A stretch of 64,000 nucleotides of DNA from Janthinobacterium sp. 67 (GTDB lineage: Bacteria > Pseudomonadota > Gammaproteobacteria > Burkholderiales > Burkholderiaceae_D): positions 5,146,001-5,210,000 of the forward strand of contig NZ_PGES01000001.1 in NCBI RefSeq assembly GCF_002797895.1, in the 5' to 3' direction. Each line of letters starts with the position of its first letter. Position 1 is the first letter of the stretch. The notes under the pieces are model-generated. The model worked only from the letters and a program-made list of their open reading frames with translations. It searched no databases and was not told the DNA's origin. Made by a program: the position numbers and the translations under genes. Below, one piece after another: positions 39,632-51,389 of the stretch.

Positions 39632-39651
39632 AGGCCGGGGAAATCCGGCCT
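39632..39651. repeat. GC-rich hairpin between punA and deoB
   Basis: AGGCCGG / CCGGCCT with a 6-nt loop, plus TGCCGCGCGGCA just upstream, lies in the 118-nt gap. There is no T run, so it is more likely an mRNA processing or stability element than a terminator. Confidence 0.45.
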
Positions 39652-39698
39652 ACACTGTCCGCATCATCTTTGCATCACTCCATAAAGCGAGCCTTATC

Positions 39699-40892
39699 AT
39701 GTCACGCGCATTTATCCTCCTGCTTGATTCCTTCGGCCTTGGCGCGACGCCAGACGCCGCCAAGTATGGCGACGCAGGTGCCAATACCTTTGGCCACATT
39801 GCCAGCACTGTCGCCAAAAGCGGCAAGACCTTGAAACTCCCGAACATGGAACGCCTGGGACTGGGCGCCGCGGCGCACCTGGCCAGCGGCGAATGGGCCA
39901 CGGGCTTCGACCAGCGCGACGGTTTCACCGGCGCCTACGGCGCGGCGCGCGAGCGTTCCACCGGCAAGGACACGCAGAGCGGCCACTGGGAAATCGCCGG
40001 CGTGCCCGTCGAATTCGACTGGGGATATTTTCCCCGCACCACGCCGTCGTTCCCCGCCGACCTGACCGACAAGCTCAAGGCCATGTCCGGCGTGCCGGGC
40101 TTCCTCGGCGACTGCCACGCCTCGGGCACGGACATCATCAACAAGCATGGCGACGAGCACGTCGCCACCGGCAAGCTGATTATCTATACGTCGGGCGACT
40201 CGGTGATGCAGATCGCCGCGCACGAAGAATCGTTCGGCCTCGAGCGCCTGTACGAAGTGTGCGAGATGGCCTTCAAGCTGGTCGAGCCGTACAACATCGG
40301 CCGCGTCATCGCCCGTCCGTTCACGGGCAGCAACGGCAACTACACGCGCACGTCCAACCGCCACGACTACGCCGTCGCGCCACCCGCGCCGACCCTGCTC
40401 GACCACGTCAAGAATGCGGGCGGCGAAGTCGTCGGCCTGGGCAAGATCAGCGACATTTTCGCTACCCAGGGCATCTCGCGCGTCGTCAAGGGCGTCGACA
40501 ACATGGCCCTGTTCGAAGCGCTGTTGAAGACGGCCGATGAAGTGCAGGACAAGTCGCTCACCTTCGTGAACTTCGTCGATTTCGACCAGGCGTTCGGCCA
40601 CCGCCGCAACGTCGAAGGCTATGCCGACGCGCTGCGCGAAATGGATGCGCGCCTGCCGGAATTCATGACCAAGCTCAAGGAAGGCGACCTGGTCGTGATC
40701 ACCGCCGACCATGGCTGCGACCCGACCTGGCACGGCTCCGACCACACCCGCGAACACATTCCGATGATCTTCTTCGGTCCCGGCGTCGCCCCGCGCGCAC
40801 TGGGTATTTCCGAGACCTTCTCCGATATTGGCCAAACCCTCGCCAAGCACCTTGGCGTACCACCACTTGCTAATGGAACCAGCTTGTTATGA
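39699..40892 (+). CDS. deoB: Phosphopentomutase
   Basis: This 397-residue alkaline-phosphatase-fold mutase converts (deoxy)ribose 1-phosphate to the 5-phosphate. Signatures: LLLDSFGLGATPDAAKYGD (about 7-25), the catalytic-Thr region STGKDTQSGHWE (near 88), NFVDFDQAFGHRR (near 289), and TADHGCDPTWHGSDHTREH (near 331) with metal ligands. It is 118 nt behind punA, and its stop overlaps the deoC start (ATGA). Confidence 0.96.
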   Translation: MSRAFILLLDSFGLGATPDAAKYGDAGANTFGHIASTVAKSGKTLKLPNMERLGLGAAAHLASGEWATGFDQRDGFTGAYGAARERSTGKDTQSGHWEIAGVPVEFDWGYFPRTTPSFPADLTDKLKAMSGVPGFLGDCHASGTDIINKHGDEHVATGKLIIYTSGDSVMQIAAHEESFGLERLYEVCEMAFKLVEPYNIGRVIARPFTGSNGNYTRTSNRHDYAVAPPAPTLLDHVKNAGGEVVGLGKISDIFATQGISRVVKGVDNMALFEALLKTADEVQDKSLTFVNFVDFDQAFGHRRNVEGYADALREMDARLPEFMTKLKEGDLVVITADHGCDPTWHGSDHTREHIPMIFFGPGVAPRALGISETFSDIGQTLAKHLGVPPLANGTSLL

Positions 40893-41848
40893 CACTCATG
40901 CACCCCGAATTCAAGCGTAACGAGGCCGTTGGCCTCGACCTGGGCTGGATCAACCAGATCCGCGTCAACCGCGCCGCGACGGACCGCCGCGCGGCCAGCC
41001 TGGCGAATCGTCGTACGGTGAAAAAGGAATACCAGGCCGCCTGGCTGGTGAAAGCCATCCAGATGATCGACCTGACCACCCTGGGCGGCGACGATACGCC
41101 GGGCAGAGTCGAACGCCTGTGCATGAAGGCCATGCGCCCGTTGCGCGCCGACCTGATGGCAGCGTTGGGCCTGACCGACTTAAGCACCGGCGCCGTGTGC
41201 GTGTACCACGAGATGATTCAGCCGGCCGTGAAAGTCATCCAGGGCCGTTTGCCCATCGCCGCCGTGTCGACGGGCTTCCCGGCCGGCCTGACGAGCATGG
41301 AAACGAAGCTGCGCGAGATCGAACTGTCGGTCGCCGCAGGTGCTTCCGAGATCGATATCGTCATCACGCGCCAGCACGTCCTGAACGGCAACTGGCAAGT
41401 GCTGTATGACGAAATGCTCGCTTACCGCAAGGCGTGCGGCGAAGCGCACGTGAAGGCGATTCTCGCCACGGGCGACTTGCTGACCATGGAAAACGTGGCC
41501 AAGGCGTCGTGGGTCTGCATGATGGCAGGCGCCGATTTTATCAAGACCTCCACCGGTAAAGAGGGCGTGAACGCCACCATTCCCGTGGCCCTGACGATGG
41601 TGCGCACGATCCGCGAATACCACGAGCAGACGGGCTTCAAGGTGGGCTTCAAGCCGGCCGGCGGCGTCAGCTCGGCCAAGAGCGCGCTGCAATACCTGAC
41701 CCTGATGAAGGAAGAACTGGGCAACGAATGGCTGCAGCCGCACCTGTTCCGCATCGGCGCTTCCAGCCTGCTGACCGACATCGAGCGCCAGCTCGAGCAC
41801 TACGTCACCGGCAGCTACTCGGCCAATCATCGTCACGCACAACCTTAA
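40889..41848 (+). CDS. deoC: Deoxyribose-phosphate aldolase
   Basis: This 319-residue class I aldolase splits deoxyribose 5-phosphate into acetaldehyde and glyceraldehyde 3-phosphate. It is a long-type DeoC (the E. coli protein has ~259 residues) with an N-terminal extension. The Schiff-base Lys lies in DFIKTSTGKEGVN (near 216-226), with a second active Lys in HVKAILATGDL (near 189) and KVGFKPAGGVS near 253. It is translationally coupled to deoB. The acetaldehyde product explains the dehydrogenase that follows. Confidence 0.95.
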   Translation: MTLMHPEFKRNEAVGLDLGWINQIRVNRAATDRRAASLANRRTVKKEYQAAWLVKAIQMIDLTTLGGDDTPGRVERLCMKAMRPLRADLMAALGLTDLSTGAVCVYHEMIQPAVKVIQGRLPIAAVSTGFPAGLTSMETKLREIELSVAAGASEIDIVITRQHVLNGNWQVLYDEMLAYRKACGEAHVKAILATGDLLTMENVAKASWVCMMAGADFIKTSTGKEGVNATIPVALTMVRTIREYHEQTGFKVGFKPAGGVSSAKSALQYLTLMKEELGNEWLQPHLFRIGASSLLTDIERQLEHYVTGSYSANHRHAQP

Positions 41849-41860
41849 AGCACATTCGTC

Positions 41861-44242
41861 ATGACTACAATTAACGAGATTCTCAATACTATGGACTACG
41901 GCCCTGCTCCCGAAAGTCAAAAAGAAGCGCAGGCGTGGCTCGATGGCCACCAGCGCACATTCGGTTTGTTCATCGACAATGCCTGGAGCGCGCCGGCGGA
42001 ACTGTTCGCCTCGACCAATCCTGCCGACGGCACGCAGCTGGCCGAACTGACGCAAGCGAGCGACGCCGACGTGGAACGCGCCGTGGAAGCGGCGCGCCGC
42101 GCGCTGCCCGTCTGGCAAGGCATGGGCGGCCACGGCCGCGCGAAAGTCATGTACGCACTGGCCCGTTTGCTGCAAAAGCACTCGCGCCTGTTCGCCGTGC
42201 TGGAAACCCTGGACAACGGCAAGACCATCCGCGAGACGCGCGATATCGACCTGCCGCTGGCCGCGCGCCATTTCTACCATCACGCCGGCTGGGCGCAGTT
42301 GCAGTCGGAAGAATTCGCCGACTACCGCGCCGTGGGCGTGGTAGGCCAGATCGTGCCGTGGAATTTCCCCCTGCTGATGCTGTCGTGGAAAATCGCCCCG
42401 GCCCTGGCGGCCGGTAACACGGTGGTCTTCAAGCCGGCAGAATTCACGTCGCTGACCGCCATGCTGTTCGCCGAACTGTGCGTGCAGGCAGGCGTGCCGG
42501 CCGGCGTCGTCAACATCGTCACCGGCGACGGACGCGTGGGCTCGGCCATCGTCAACCATCCTGGCGTCGACAAGATCGCCTTTACGGGTTCGACGGAAGT
42601 GGGCCGTTTGATCCGCGAGGCGACGGCCGGCAGCGGCAAGAAGCTCTCCTTGGAATTGGGCGGCAAGTCGCCGTTCATCGTCTTTGAAGACGCGGACCTC
42701 GATGGCGCCGTGGAAGGCCTGGTCGATTCGATCTGGTTCAACCAGGGACAAGTCTGCTGCGCCGGATCGCGCCTGCTGGTGCAGGAATCGGTCCAGGAGC
42801 GCTTCCTGAACAAGGTACGCGCCCGCATGGAAAACCTGCGTCTGGGCTCGCCGCTGGACAAATCGATGGACGTGGGCGCGCTGGTCGATCCGGTACAGCG
42901 CCAGCGCATCGCCGCGCTCGTCGATTCGGCCCGTGCCGAAGGCTGCGACGTGTGGCAACCGGCGTGCGAATTGCCGGCCGACGGTTCGTGGTTCCCGCCG
43001 ACCCTGATCACGGGCGCGTCGACGTCGGCCGCCGTGGCGCAGGCAGAAATCTTCGGCCCCGTGCTGGTGGCCATGAGCTTCCGCACGCCGCCAGAAGCGG
43101 TGCAACTGGCGAACAACACGGTGTACGGCCTGGCCGCCAGCGTGTGGACCGAGTCGATCAGCCTGGCGCTGGACATTGCGCCCGCCATCAAGGCTGGCGT
43201 GGTATGGATCAACAGCGCCAACCAGTTCGATGCGGCCTGCGGCTTCGGCGGCTACCGCGAATCGGGATTTGGCCGTGAAGGCGGCCGCGAAGGCATGCTG
43301 GAATACATGACGGCCCTGGCCGAAGATGCGCGTCCGGCCCTGCCGGTGGTGGAAGCGAAAGCCAAGGCCAATGTGAAGCCGGCGCCAGCCGATCCGTTCG
43401 CCATCGACCGCACGGCCAAGATGTACATCGGCGGCAAGCAGGCGCGCCCTGACAGCGCCTACAGCGCGCCAGTGTTTGGTGCAAATGGCGCCCTGCTGGC
43501 CGAAGTGGGCGTGGGCAGCCGCAAGGACATCCGCAACGCCGTCGAAGCGGCCCACAAAGCGTCCGGCTGGACCAGCGCCACGGCGCACAACCGCGCGCAA
43601 GTGCTGTTCTACATCGCCGAAAACCTGGCAGCGCGCGCCGACGAATTCGCCGCCCGCATCGCCGCCATGACGGGCAGTAAAAATCCCGAGAAGGAAGTGC
43701 AGGCATCGATCGAACGCCTGTTCTACTACGCCGCCTGGGCCGACAAGTACGACGGCCTGGCGCACCAGCCGCCAACCAAGGGCATCACCGTGGCGCTGAA
43801 CGAAGCGGTCGGCGTGATCGGCATCGTCTGCCCGAACGAAGCGCCGTTGCTGGGCTTTATTTCGCTCGTGGCCCCTGCCATCGCGCTGGGCAACCGCGTG
43901 GTGGTGGTGCCGTCGGAAGCGCACCCGCTCTCCGCGCTGGACCTGTACCAGGTCTTCGACACGTCCGACTTGCCGGGCGGCGTCGTCAACATCATCAGCG
44001 GCAATGCCGATGAACTGGCGCGCACCCTGGCCACGCACGCCGACATCGACGCCGTCTGGCGCCATGACGGATCCGCTGACGGTTGCGCGGAAGTCGAGCG
44101 CCTGTCGGCCGGCACCCTGAAGCGCACCTGGGTCGGCGGCGCCAAGGGCCGCGACTGGTACAGCGCCGCCCAAAGCGGCGGTCGCGCCGTGCTGGCGCAT
44201 GCGTCGCAAGTGAAAAACGTGTGGATTCCTTACGGCGTCTAA
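41861..44242 (+). CDS. ALDH16-like two-domain aldehyde dehydrogenase
   Basis: This 793-residue protein has two tandem aldehyde-dehydrogenase regions. The first (about 30-495) is complete: VPWNFPLLM, FTGSTEVG, catalytic Glu in LELGGKSP (near 266) and catalytic Cys in NQGQVCCAG (near 298). The second (about 510-793) has a cofactor-like part (GIVCPNEAPLLGF) but lacks the ELGGK and Cys segments. That is the ALDH16 layout, in which the second domain is structural. It is 12 nt behind deoC, so its likely job is oxidising acetaldehyde to acetate. Confidence 0.88.
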   Translation: MTTINEILNTMDYGPAPESQKEAQAWLDGHQRTFGLFIDNAWSAPAELFASTNPADGTQLAELTQASDADVERAVEAARRALPVWQGMGGHGRAKVMYALARLLQKHSRLFAVLETLDNGKTIRETRDIDLPLAARHFYHHAGWAQLQSEEFADYRAVGVVGQIVPWNFPLLMLSWKIAPALAAGNTVVFKPAEFTSLTAMLFAELCVQAGVPAGVVNIVTGDGRVGSAIVNHPGVDKIAFTGSTEVGRLIREATAGSGKKLSLELGGKSPFIVFEDADLDGAVEGLVDSIWFNQGQVCCAGSRLLVQESVQERFLNKVRARMENLRLGSPLDKSMDVGALVDPVQRQRIAALVDSARAEGCDVWQPACELPADGSWFPPTLITGASTSAAVAQAEIFGPVLVAMSFRTPPEAVQLANNTVYGLAASVWTESISLALDIAPAIKAGVVWINSANQFDAACGFGGYRESGFGREGGREGMLEYMTALAEDARPALPVVEAKAKANVKPAPADPFAIDRTAKMYIGGKQARPDSAYSAPVFGANGALLAEVGVGSRKDIRNAVEAAHKASGWTSATAHNRAQVLFYIAENLAARADEFAARIAAMTGSKNPEKEVQASIERLFYYAAWADKYDGLAHQPPTKGITVALNEAVGVIGIVCPNEAPLLGFISLVAPAIALGNRVVVVPSEAHPLSALDLYQVFDTSDLPGGVVNIISGNADELARTLATHADIDAVWRHDGSADGCAEVERLSAGTLKRTWVGGAKGRDWYSAAQSGGRAVLAHASQVKNVWIPYGV

Positions 44243-44261
44243 GTTTGTAAAGCAGGATAGT

Positions 44262-44305
44262 GGGGCCGGTTCTTCCGCGCAGCGATGCGCCGGGGCGCCG
44301 GCCCC
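44262..44305. repeat. GGGGCCGG hairpin between ALDH and deoA genes
   Basis: An 8-bp stem GGGGCCGG (44262-44269) / CCGGCCCC (44298-44305) lies in the 170-nt gap, framed by AAAGCA and TGCTTT. It resembles the AAACCC-GGGGTC elements in design. Confidence 0.5.
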
Positions 44306-44329
44306 AAATTGCTTTCGCCAGCAAGCTGC

Positions 44330-44365
44330 GTAGGTCGGATTAGCCCGCAGGGCGTAATCCGACAA
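44330..44365 (+). repeat. REP-like palindrome, copy 3
   Basis: GTAGGTCGGATTA ... TAATCCGACAA has the same arms as the pair at 10533-10616 with a different GC-rich tip (GCCCGCAGGGCG). Confidence 0.75.
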
Positions 44366-44412
44366 GGCCGCTGGATCGACATCAGCATTTGAATAGGACA
44401 TCGGGAGCTATC

Positions 44413-45735
44413 ATGTTTCTAACTCAGGAAATCATTCGCAAGAAGCGCGACAAGGGCGTATTGAGCGCCGAGGAAATCCAGTTTTTCGTGCGTGGCATCA
44501 CTGACGGCAGCGTCAGCGAAGGCCAGATCGCGGCGCTGGGCATGGCCGTCTATTTCAACGACATGAACATGGACGAGCGCGTGGCGTTCACGCTGGCCAT
44601 GCGCGATTCCGGCCACGTGCTGGACTGGCGCTCGCTGAACCTGCCGGGCCCCATCGTCGACAAGCATTCGACGGGCGGCGTGGGCGACGTGGTCTCCCTG
44701 CTGCTGGGCCCCATGGTCGCCGCGTGCGGCGGCTACGTGCCGATGATCTCGGGCCGCGGCCTGGGCCACACGGGCGGCACCCTCGACAAGTTCGACGCCA
44801 TTCCAGGTTACTGCACCGTGCCGGACAATGAACTGTTCCGCAAGGTGGTGCAGGATATCGGCGTGGCCATCATCGGCCAGACGGCGCAGCTGGCGCCGGC
44901 CGACAAGCGTTTCTACAGCATCCGCGACGTCACCGCCACGGTGGAATCGGTGGCCATGATCACCGGCTCCATCCTGTCGAAGAAACTGTCGGCGGGGCTG
45001 GACGCGCTGGTGATGGACGTGAAAGTGGGTACGGGCGCCTTCATGCCGACCTACGACAAGTCGGTGGAACTGGCCGAGAGCATCGTCGCCGTCGGCAATG
45101 GCGCGGGCATGCAGACGTCGGCCATTCTGACGGACATGAACGAATCGCTGGCGCCGTACGCGGGCAATGCGCTGGAAGTGCGCGGCGCCATGGATTACCT
45201 GACGGGCCGTTCGCGTCCCGCGCGCCTGCATGAAGTGACCCTGGCGCTGTGCGCCGAGATGCTGGTGCTGGGCGGCCTGGCCGCGACCGAAGAGGAGGCG
45301 CGCGTGAAATTGATGGCGGCCCTCGATTCGGGCGAGGCGGCCGAGCGCTTTGCGCGCATGGTGTCGGCACTGGGCGGCCCGGCCGACCTCGTCGACAATC
45401 CGGACAAGCACCTGGAGCAGGCGCCGTTCATCGTGCCGGCGCCAGCGTTGTCGGCCGGCTTTGCCAACGTGCGCGATTGCCGCGCCATCGGCCTGGCCGT
45501 CGTGGCCCTGGGCGGTGGCCGCCGCCGTCCGACCGACAGCATCGATTTCGCCGTCGGCCTGACGGACCTCGTGGGCCTGGGCGAGCAAGTGGCCGTGGGC
45601 CAGCCGCTGGCCATGGTGCACGCGCGCACGGAAGCGGCGGCGCAGCAAGCCGTCAGGGAAATCCAGGAAGCGTATGCCATCAGCGCCGTGGCGTTGACGG
45701 CCAATCCCGTGATTTATCGTACGATACGACCTTAA
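44413..45735 (+). CDS. deoA: Thymidine phosphorylase
   Basis: This 440-residue protein has the same length as E. coli DeoA. It splits thymidine and deoxyuridine to the base and deoxyribose 1-phosphate. Signatures: [12 protein letters not shown] at the N-terminus, [14 protein letters not shown] (about 84-97), [14 protein letters not shown] (about 116-129) and [13 protein letters not shown] (about 199-211). The start at 44413 matches the E. coli protein start; an upstream in-frame ATG is eight codons earlier. The 170-nt gap before it holds two hairpin repeats. Confidence 0.95.
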   Translation: MFLTQEIIRKKRDKGVLSAEEIQFFVRGITDGSVSEGQIAALGMAVYFNDMNMDERVAFTLAMRDSGHVLDWRSLNLPGPIVDKHSTGGVGDVVSLLLGPMVAACGGYVPMISGRGLGHTGGTLDKFDAIPGYCTVPDNELFRKVVQDIGVAIIGQTAQLAPADKRFYSIRDVTATVESVAMITGSILSKKLSAGLDALVMDVKVGTGAFMPTYDKSVELAESIVAVGNGAGMQTSAILTDMNESLAPYAGNALEVRGAMDYLTGRSRPARLHEVTLALCAEMLVLGGLAATEEEARVKLMAALDSGEAAERFARMVSALGGPADLVDNPDKHLEQAPFIVPAPALSAGFANVRDCRAIGLAVVALGGGRRRPTDSIDFAVGLTDLVGLGEQVAVGQPLAMVHARTEAAAQQAVREIQEAYAISAVALTANPVIYRTIRP

Positions 45736-45738
45736 ATT

Positions 45739-45804
45739 AAACCCAGAGGCAAAGTCTGGGGTCGTACCCTCAGGGTACGACCCCGGCATCTCGCTGCTGG
45801 GGTT
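45739..45804. repeat. AAACCC-GGGGTC hairpin repeat, copy 2
   Basis: AAACCC to GGGTT encloses a perfect 12-bp stem GGGGTCGTACCC (45758-45769) / GGGTACGACCCC (45773-45784) with a 3-nt loop. It starts three bases behind the deoA stop and fills most of the gap to cdd. Confidence 0.7.
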
Positions 45805-45819
45805 GAAAAGAAAAATCAA

Positions 45820-48609
<2,790 letters not shown>

Positions 48610-48620
48610 TGTTCTCCGTT

Positions 48621-49043
48621 TTACCATGGATCGTAGGTGCCCAGACTCCAGATATGGCCTTCCGGGTCGCGGCAGGTAAAGCCCCGTCCGCCGTAATCTT
48701 CATCCTTGATGTCGAGCACGATCTCTGCGCCCGCTTCGCGCGCGCTGCGGTAGACGGCGTCGGCATCGTTGACGACCAGGTAGCAGCTTTGCGTATTGGC
48801 GCCGCCGATGTCGCCAGGCAGTTTCATCAGGCGGCCATAGTCGCTGTCGATGGCTGGCGCCACCATGACCATGCCATTGCCAAAGCTCAGTTGCGCATGG
48901 GCGACGCCACCGTTGCCATCAGGCACGATCAATTGTTTTTCAAAACCGAGCGCCTTGCATAGCCATTCGATGGCGGCGGGCGCGTCGCGGTAACGCAGGC
49001 AAGGAATGGTTGTGTTTGCTGTCGCTTTTGCTGTCGTGATCAT
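48621..49043 (-). CDS. VOC-superfamily (glyoxalase/bleomycin-resistance fold) protein
   Basis: This 140-residue protein has a VOC fold: PCLRYRDAPAAIEWLCKALGFE (about 14-35) and the end segment DYGGRGFTCRDPEGHIWSLGTY. It is the PhnB/glyoxalase-like type; the substrate cannot be told. It lies directly upstream of the M19 gene on the same strand. Confidence 0.85.
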   Translation of the reverse strand: MITTAKATANTTIPCLRYRDAPAAIEWLCKALGFEKQLIVPDGNGGVAHAQLSFGNGMVMVAPAIDSDYGRLMKLPGDIGGANTQSCYLVVNDADAVYRSAREAGAEIVLDIKDEDYGGRGFTCRDPEGHIWSLGTYDPW

Positions 49044-49203
49044 CAGAAAACTCCTATGGCTGTGGGGGAGTAGCTTCGATCATGGATACCGTCTGGCGTT
49101 CCATATCCCTGCCATCCATGGGGATAGGCTTGATGCCCGTCAGTGCTACGCCCATCCATAGTGCCATAGAACAATCAATGCACTCTTGCCACGACGCAAA
49201 TTT

Positions 49204-49473
49204 TTATTGCGGCGACTGCTGCGAGCCCGGTACTTTTTCGTCTGCGCCGGCATCGTCGCCGTTGCTTGCCCATTTCAGCAGCATGACGAGGGCAAACAGC
49301 ATGATGGCCAGCGGCAAGATGGTGATCACGAACGCCATGCCCAGGCAGCATGCCAGCAGCATGGGCCAGGACATGGCGCGCAAGGCGGCCATGCCCTGGC
49401 GCGTGTAAGCGCACAGCTCGTTCCAGAAAGCGCTGAAGGAAGTGCTGCCCGGTGCCGAATTGATGTCTTTCAT
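49204..49473 (-). CDS. Small membrane protein, unknown function
   Basis: This 89-residue protein has one or two hydrophobic segments (MSWPMLLACCLGMAF and ITILPLAIMLFALVMLL, about 33-66) and a polar, acidic tail. AGGAG lies six bases before ATG 49473, which was preferred to an upstream in-frame ATG at 49611. No family recognised. Confidence 0.6.
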   Translation of the reverse strand: MKDINSAPGSTSFSAFWNELCAYTRQGMAALRAMSWPMLLACCLGMAFVITILPLAIMLFALVMLLKWASNGDDAGADEKVPGSQQSPQ

Positions 49474-49615
49474 GCCGTTCTCCTGTCGTGTTGGTGCCGC
49501 TGCCGTATGCATGCTGGCGATGAAGCCACTATAGGCAAAACGGTGCTGCCAGGTATCGCGTATGCGACGAATGGCAGGAATGGCGGAGCGAACGGCGACA
49601 AAACGGGACAAGCGG

Positions 49616-50098
49616 TTAGTCGAATACCTTGAGTTTCAGCTGGAAACTGAGGGCGCCATACAGGCGGTCCTTGTAGGACGGCACGATGGCGATATTCACG
49701 CCCACGCGCTGGTATTCATAGCTGATGGTGGGGACCAGGGCCGGGAACCAGCCGCCATCGCGCATCTTCGGATAGCCGCTGAAGCCGCCAACGACGGCGC
49801 CCACGCGCAGCGGACCCACCTTGATGGGCTGGTAGTACACGCCCAGGTAGTTCGAGTAGGCGCGGTCGCTATTGTAGAAGCGGCCAGCCGTGACCGACGC
49901 GACCGTGGAAAAGCGGTATTCGGCGCCCAGGCCCGGATTGCTGTCGTTCAAATTCTTGTCGCGCTGAAAGTGATACGAATAGAAGCCCGCGTTGAGCCAG
50001 GTTTCGCTGAGGGGCTGGTTGTCGATCATGTTAAACACATCGGCGTGCGCGCCGCAGGCATATGCCAGCATCAGTGCGCCTAGGGACAATCGTTTCAT
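49616..50098 (-). CDS. Small exported beta-barrel-like protein, unknown function
   Basis: This 160-residue protein starts with a signal peptide (KRLSLGALMLAYACGAHA). It then shows alternating aromatic/hydrophobic strands (AGFYSYHFQRD, LGVYYQPIKVG, VPTISYEYQRVG, LYGALSFQLKLKVFD). Size and pattern suggest an eight-stranded outer-membrane barrel of PagP- or PagL-like size. No catalytic motif is certain. The 300 bp downstream of its start (50099-50399) hold a promoter for the next gene and nothing else seen. Confidence 0.55.
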   Translation of the reverse strand: MKRLSLGALMLAYACGAHADVFNMIDNQPLSETWLNAGFYSYHFQRDKNLNDSNPGLGAEYRFSTVASVTAGRFYNSDRAYSNYLGVYYQPIKVGPLRVGAVVGGFSGYPKMRDGGWFPALVPTISYEYQRVGVNIAIVPSYKDRLYGALSFQLKLKVFD

Positions 50099-50332
50099 GC
50101 GTGCTTCATCCTTATGATTTCATACTCGGTGGGCTGGCCTCGTCTGGCGCTGCCGCGATCGTATCACCAAGTTGGCTGTGCTTCTATGCAATATTGAAAG
50201 GGCGGAACAGACGGCTGTTTGCCCGTCTGTTGGCAGCGTCATCCCCATGGCTTGCGCGTTCTCCGGGCAGCGACAGGGGAGTGATTCTCATTTTGCAACT
50301 AAGTTTGCATTAATGTTACAAAAGTTGTTGGT

Positions 50333-50362
50333 TTGAGACATGTCAAAGTCGATGGATATGAT
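50333..50362 (+). promoter_or_regulatory. Promoter of the PEP-CTERM gene
   Basis: TTGAGA (50333-50338), an 18-bp spacer and TATGAT (50357-50362) are each 5 of 6 to the sigma-70 consensus, 38 bp before the start codon. Confidence 0.5.
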
Positions 50363-50399
50363 ATTCTGGCGTCAAGTTAATTTTCTTTTTTGAAATAAA

Positions 50400-51344
50400 A
50401 TGTCAATCATGCCTAAATCATCATTCGTACTCGTTCTGTCGACCGTGTTTGCCGCCAGCGCCGCGCAAGCCGGTGTTGTCGATTTGGGCATCGGTGGCGC
50501 CAATTTGTATTCCCTGAGCAACTTCAGCGCGTCCGGCAGCGATGTCGAAGGCGGCGTGCTGGTGGCCGGTAACCTGACGGCGTCGAACTATTCTGTCAAT
50601 GACAAGAACAAGGACGCCTATGTCACGCACGGCAATACCGGCTATGCGCTGGTCGTTGGCGGCAATCTGAACTACAGCTCCGGTTCTATCAAGAACGGCA
50701 ATTACTTTGTCGGCGGCAGCACGACGACGAGCAGCGTGGGCCTGAACACGGCGACCAGGACGACGACGTCGCCCGTATCGTTTGCCTCCACCTCGGCCCA
50801 GCTGAAAAATACCTCGACCTCGCTGGCGAACGTGGCGTCCACGGGCAGCAGTTCCGTAGCTTATGGCGGCATGACGCTCACGGGTGGCACGGGCGGCGTG
50901 CAAGTGTTCGACCTGACTTCCGCAGCTCTGGGCGGGGTGAACAACTTCAAGTTCAGCAACCTGCACACGAACGACACCCTGATCCTCAATATCAGCGGCA
51001 CGAACGTGAACCTGTCCGGCGGCTACGGCGATTTCAGCAAATATAATGTGCTGTACAACTTCTATGAAGCGCAGACGATCACCTTGAACGGCGTGGGCCT
51101 GTACGGCAGCATCCTGGCGCCGCTGGCGACCATGGCCGGTGGCAATGGCCAGATCAACGGCGACGTGGTGGTGGGTAACTGGGCTTCGAACATCCAGGTC
51201 AACGCCAGCCATTCTTTCAACGCCACCAACGTGGCCGGTTATGTCTCGGCCGTGCCGGAACCGGAAACCTATGCGATGCTGCTGGCAGGCCTGGGTCTGG
51301 TCGGCTTCATGGCGCGCCGCCGCAAGAGCAAGACGGCAGCGTAA
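50400..51344 (+). CDS. Choice-of-anchor A family protein with PEP-CTERM sorting signal
   Basis: This 314-residue secreted protein has a signal peptide (to about AAQAG). A Ser/Thr/Asn/Gly-rich choice-of-anchor A domain has GVLVAGNLTAS and VVGGNLNYSSGSI repeats and ends with GLYGSILAPLA. The C-terminal VPEPETYAMLLAGLGLVGFMARRRK is a PEP-CTERM signal (motif, helix, Arg cluster) recognised by exosortase. Such proteins are linked to exopolysaccharide and surface attachment. No exosortase gene is in the window. Confidence 0.88.
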   Translation: MSIMPKSSFVLVLSTVFAASAAQAGVVDLGIGGANLYSLSNFSASGSDVEGGVLVAGNLTASNYSVNDKNKDAYVTHGNTGYALVVGGNLNYSSGSIKNGNYFVGGSTTTSSVGLNTATRTTTSPVSFASTSAQLKNTSTSLANVASTGSSSVAYGGMTLTGGTGGVQVFDLTSAALGGVNNFKFSNLHTNDTLILNISGTNVNLSGGYGDFSKYNVLYNFYEAQTITLNGVGLYGSILAPLATMAGGNGQINGDVVVGNWASNIQVNASHSFNATNVAGYVSAVPEPETYAMLLAGLGLVGFMARRRKSKTAA

Positions 51345-51362
51345 GCGTTCGCGCCGTTCAGG

Positions 51363-51389
51363 AAACCGCCTTTCAAGGCGGTTTTTTTT
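51363..51389 (+). terminator. Terminator shared with the end of the rutR-like gene
   Basis: AAACCGCCTT / AAGGCGGTTT with a 2-nt loop and a T run ends the PEP-CTERM gene. The convergent TetR gene's stop codon (51373-51375) begins in the loop, and its last codons (K-K-P-P) are written in the hairpin and T run. Confidence 0.88.

Noticed and set aside
41180..44401. Open frame of 1073 codons on the minus strand opposite deoC and the ALDH gene
   Set aside because: Low-complexity His/Arg/Ala/Gly-rich translation without domains. It overlaps two well-supported genes.
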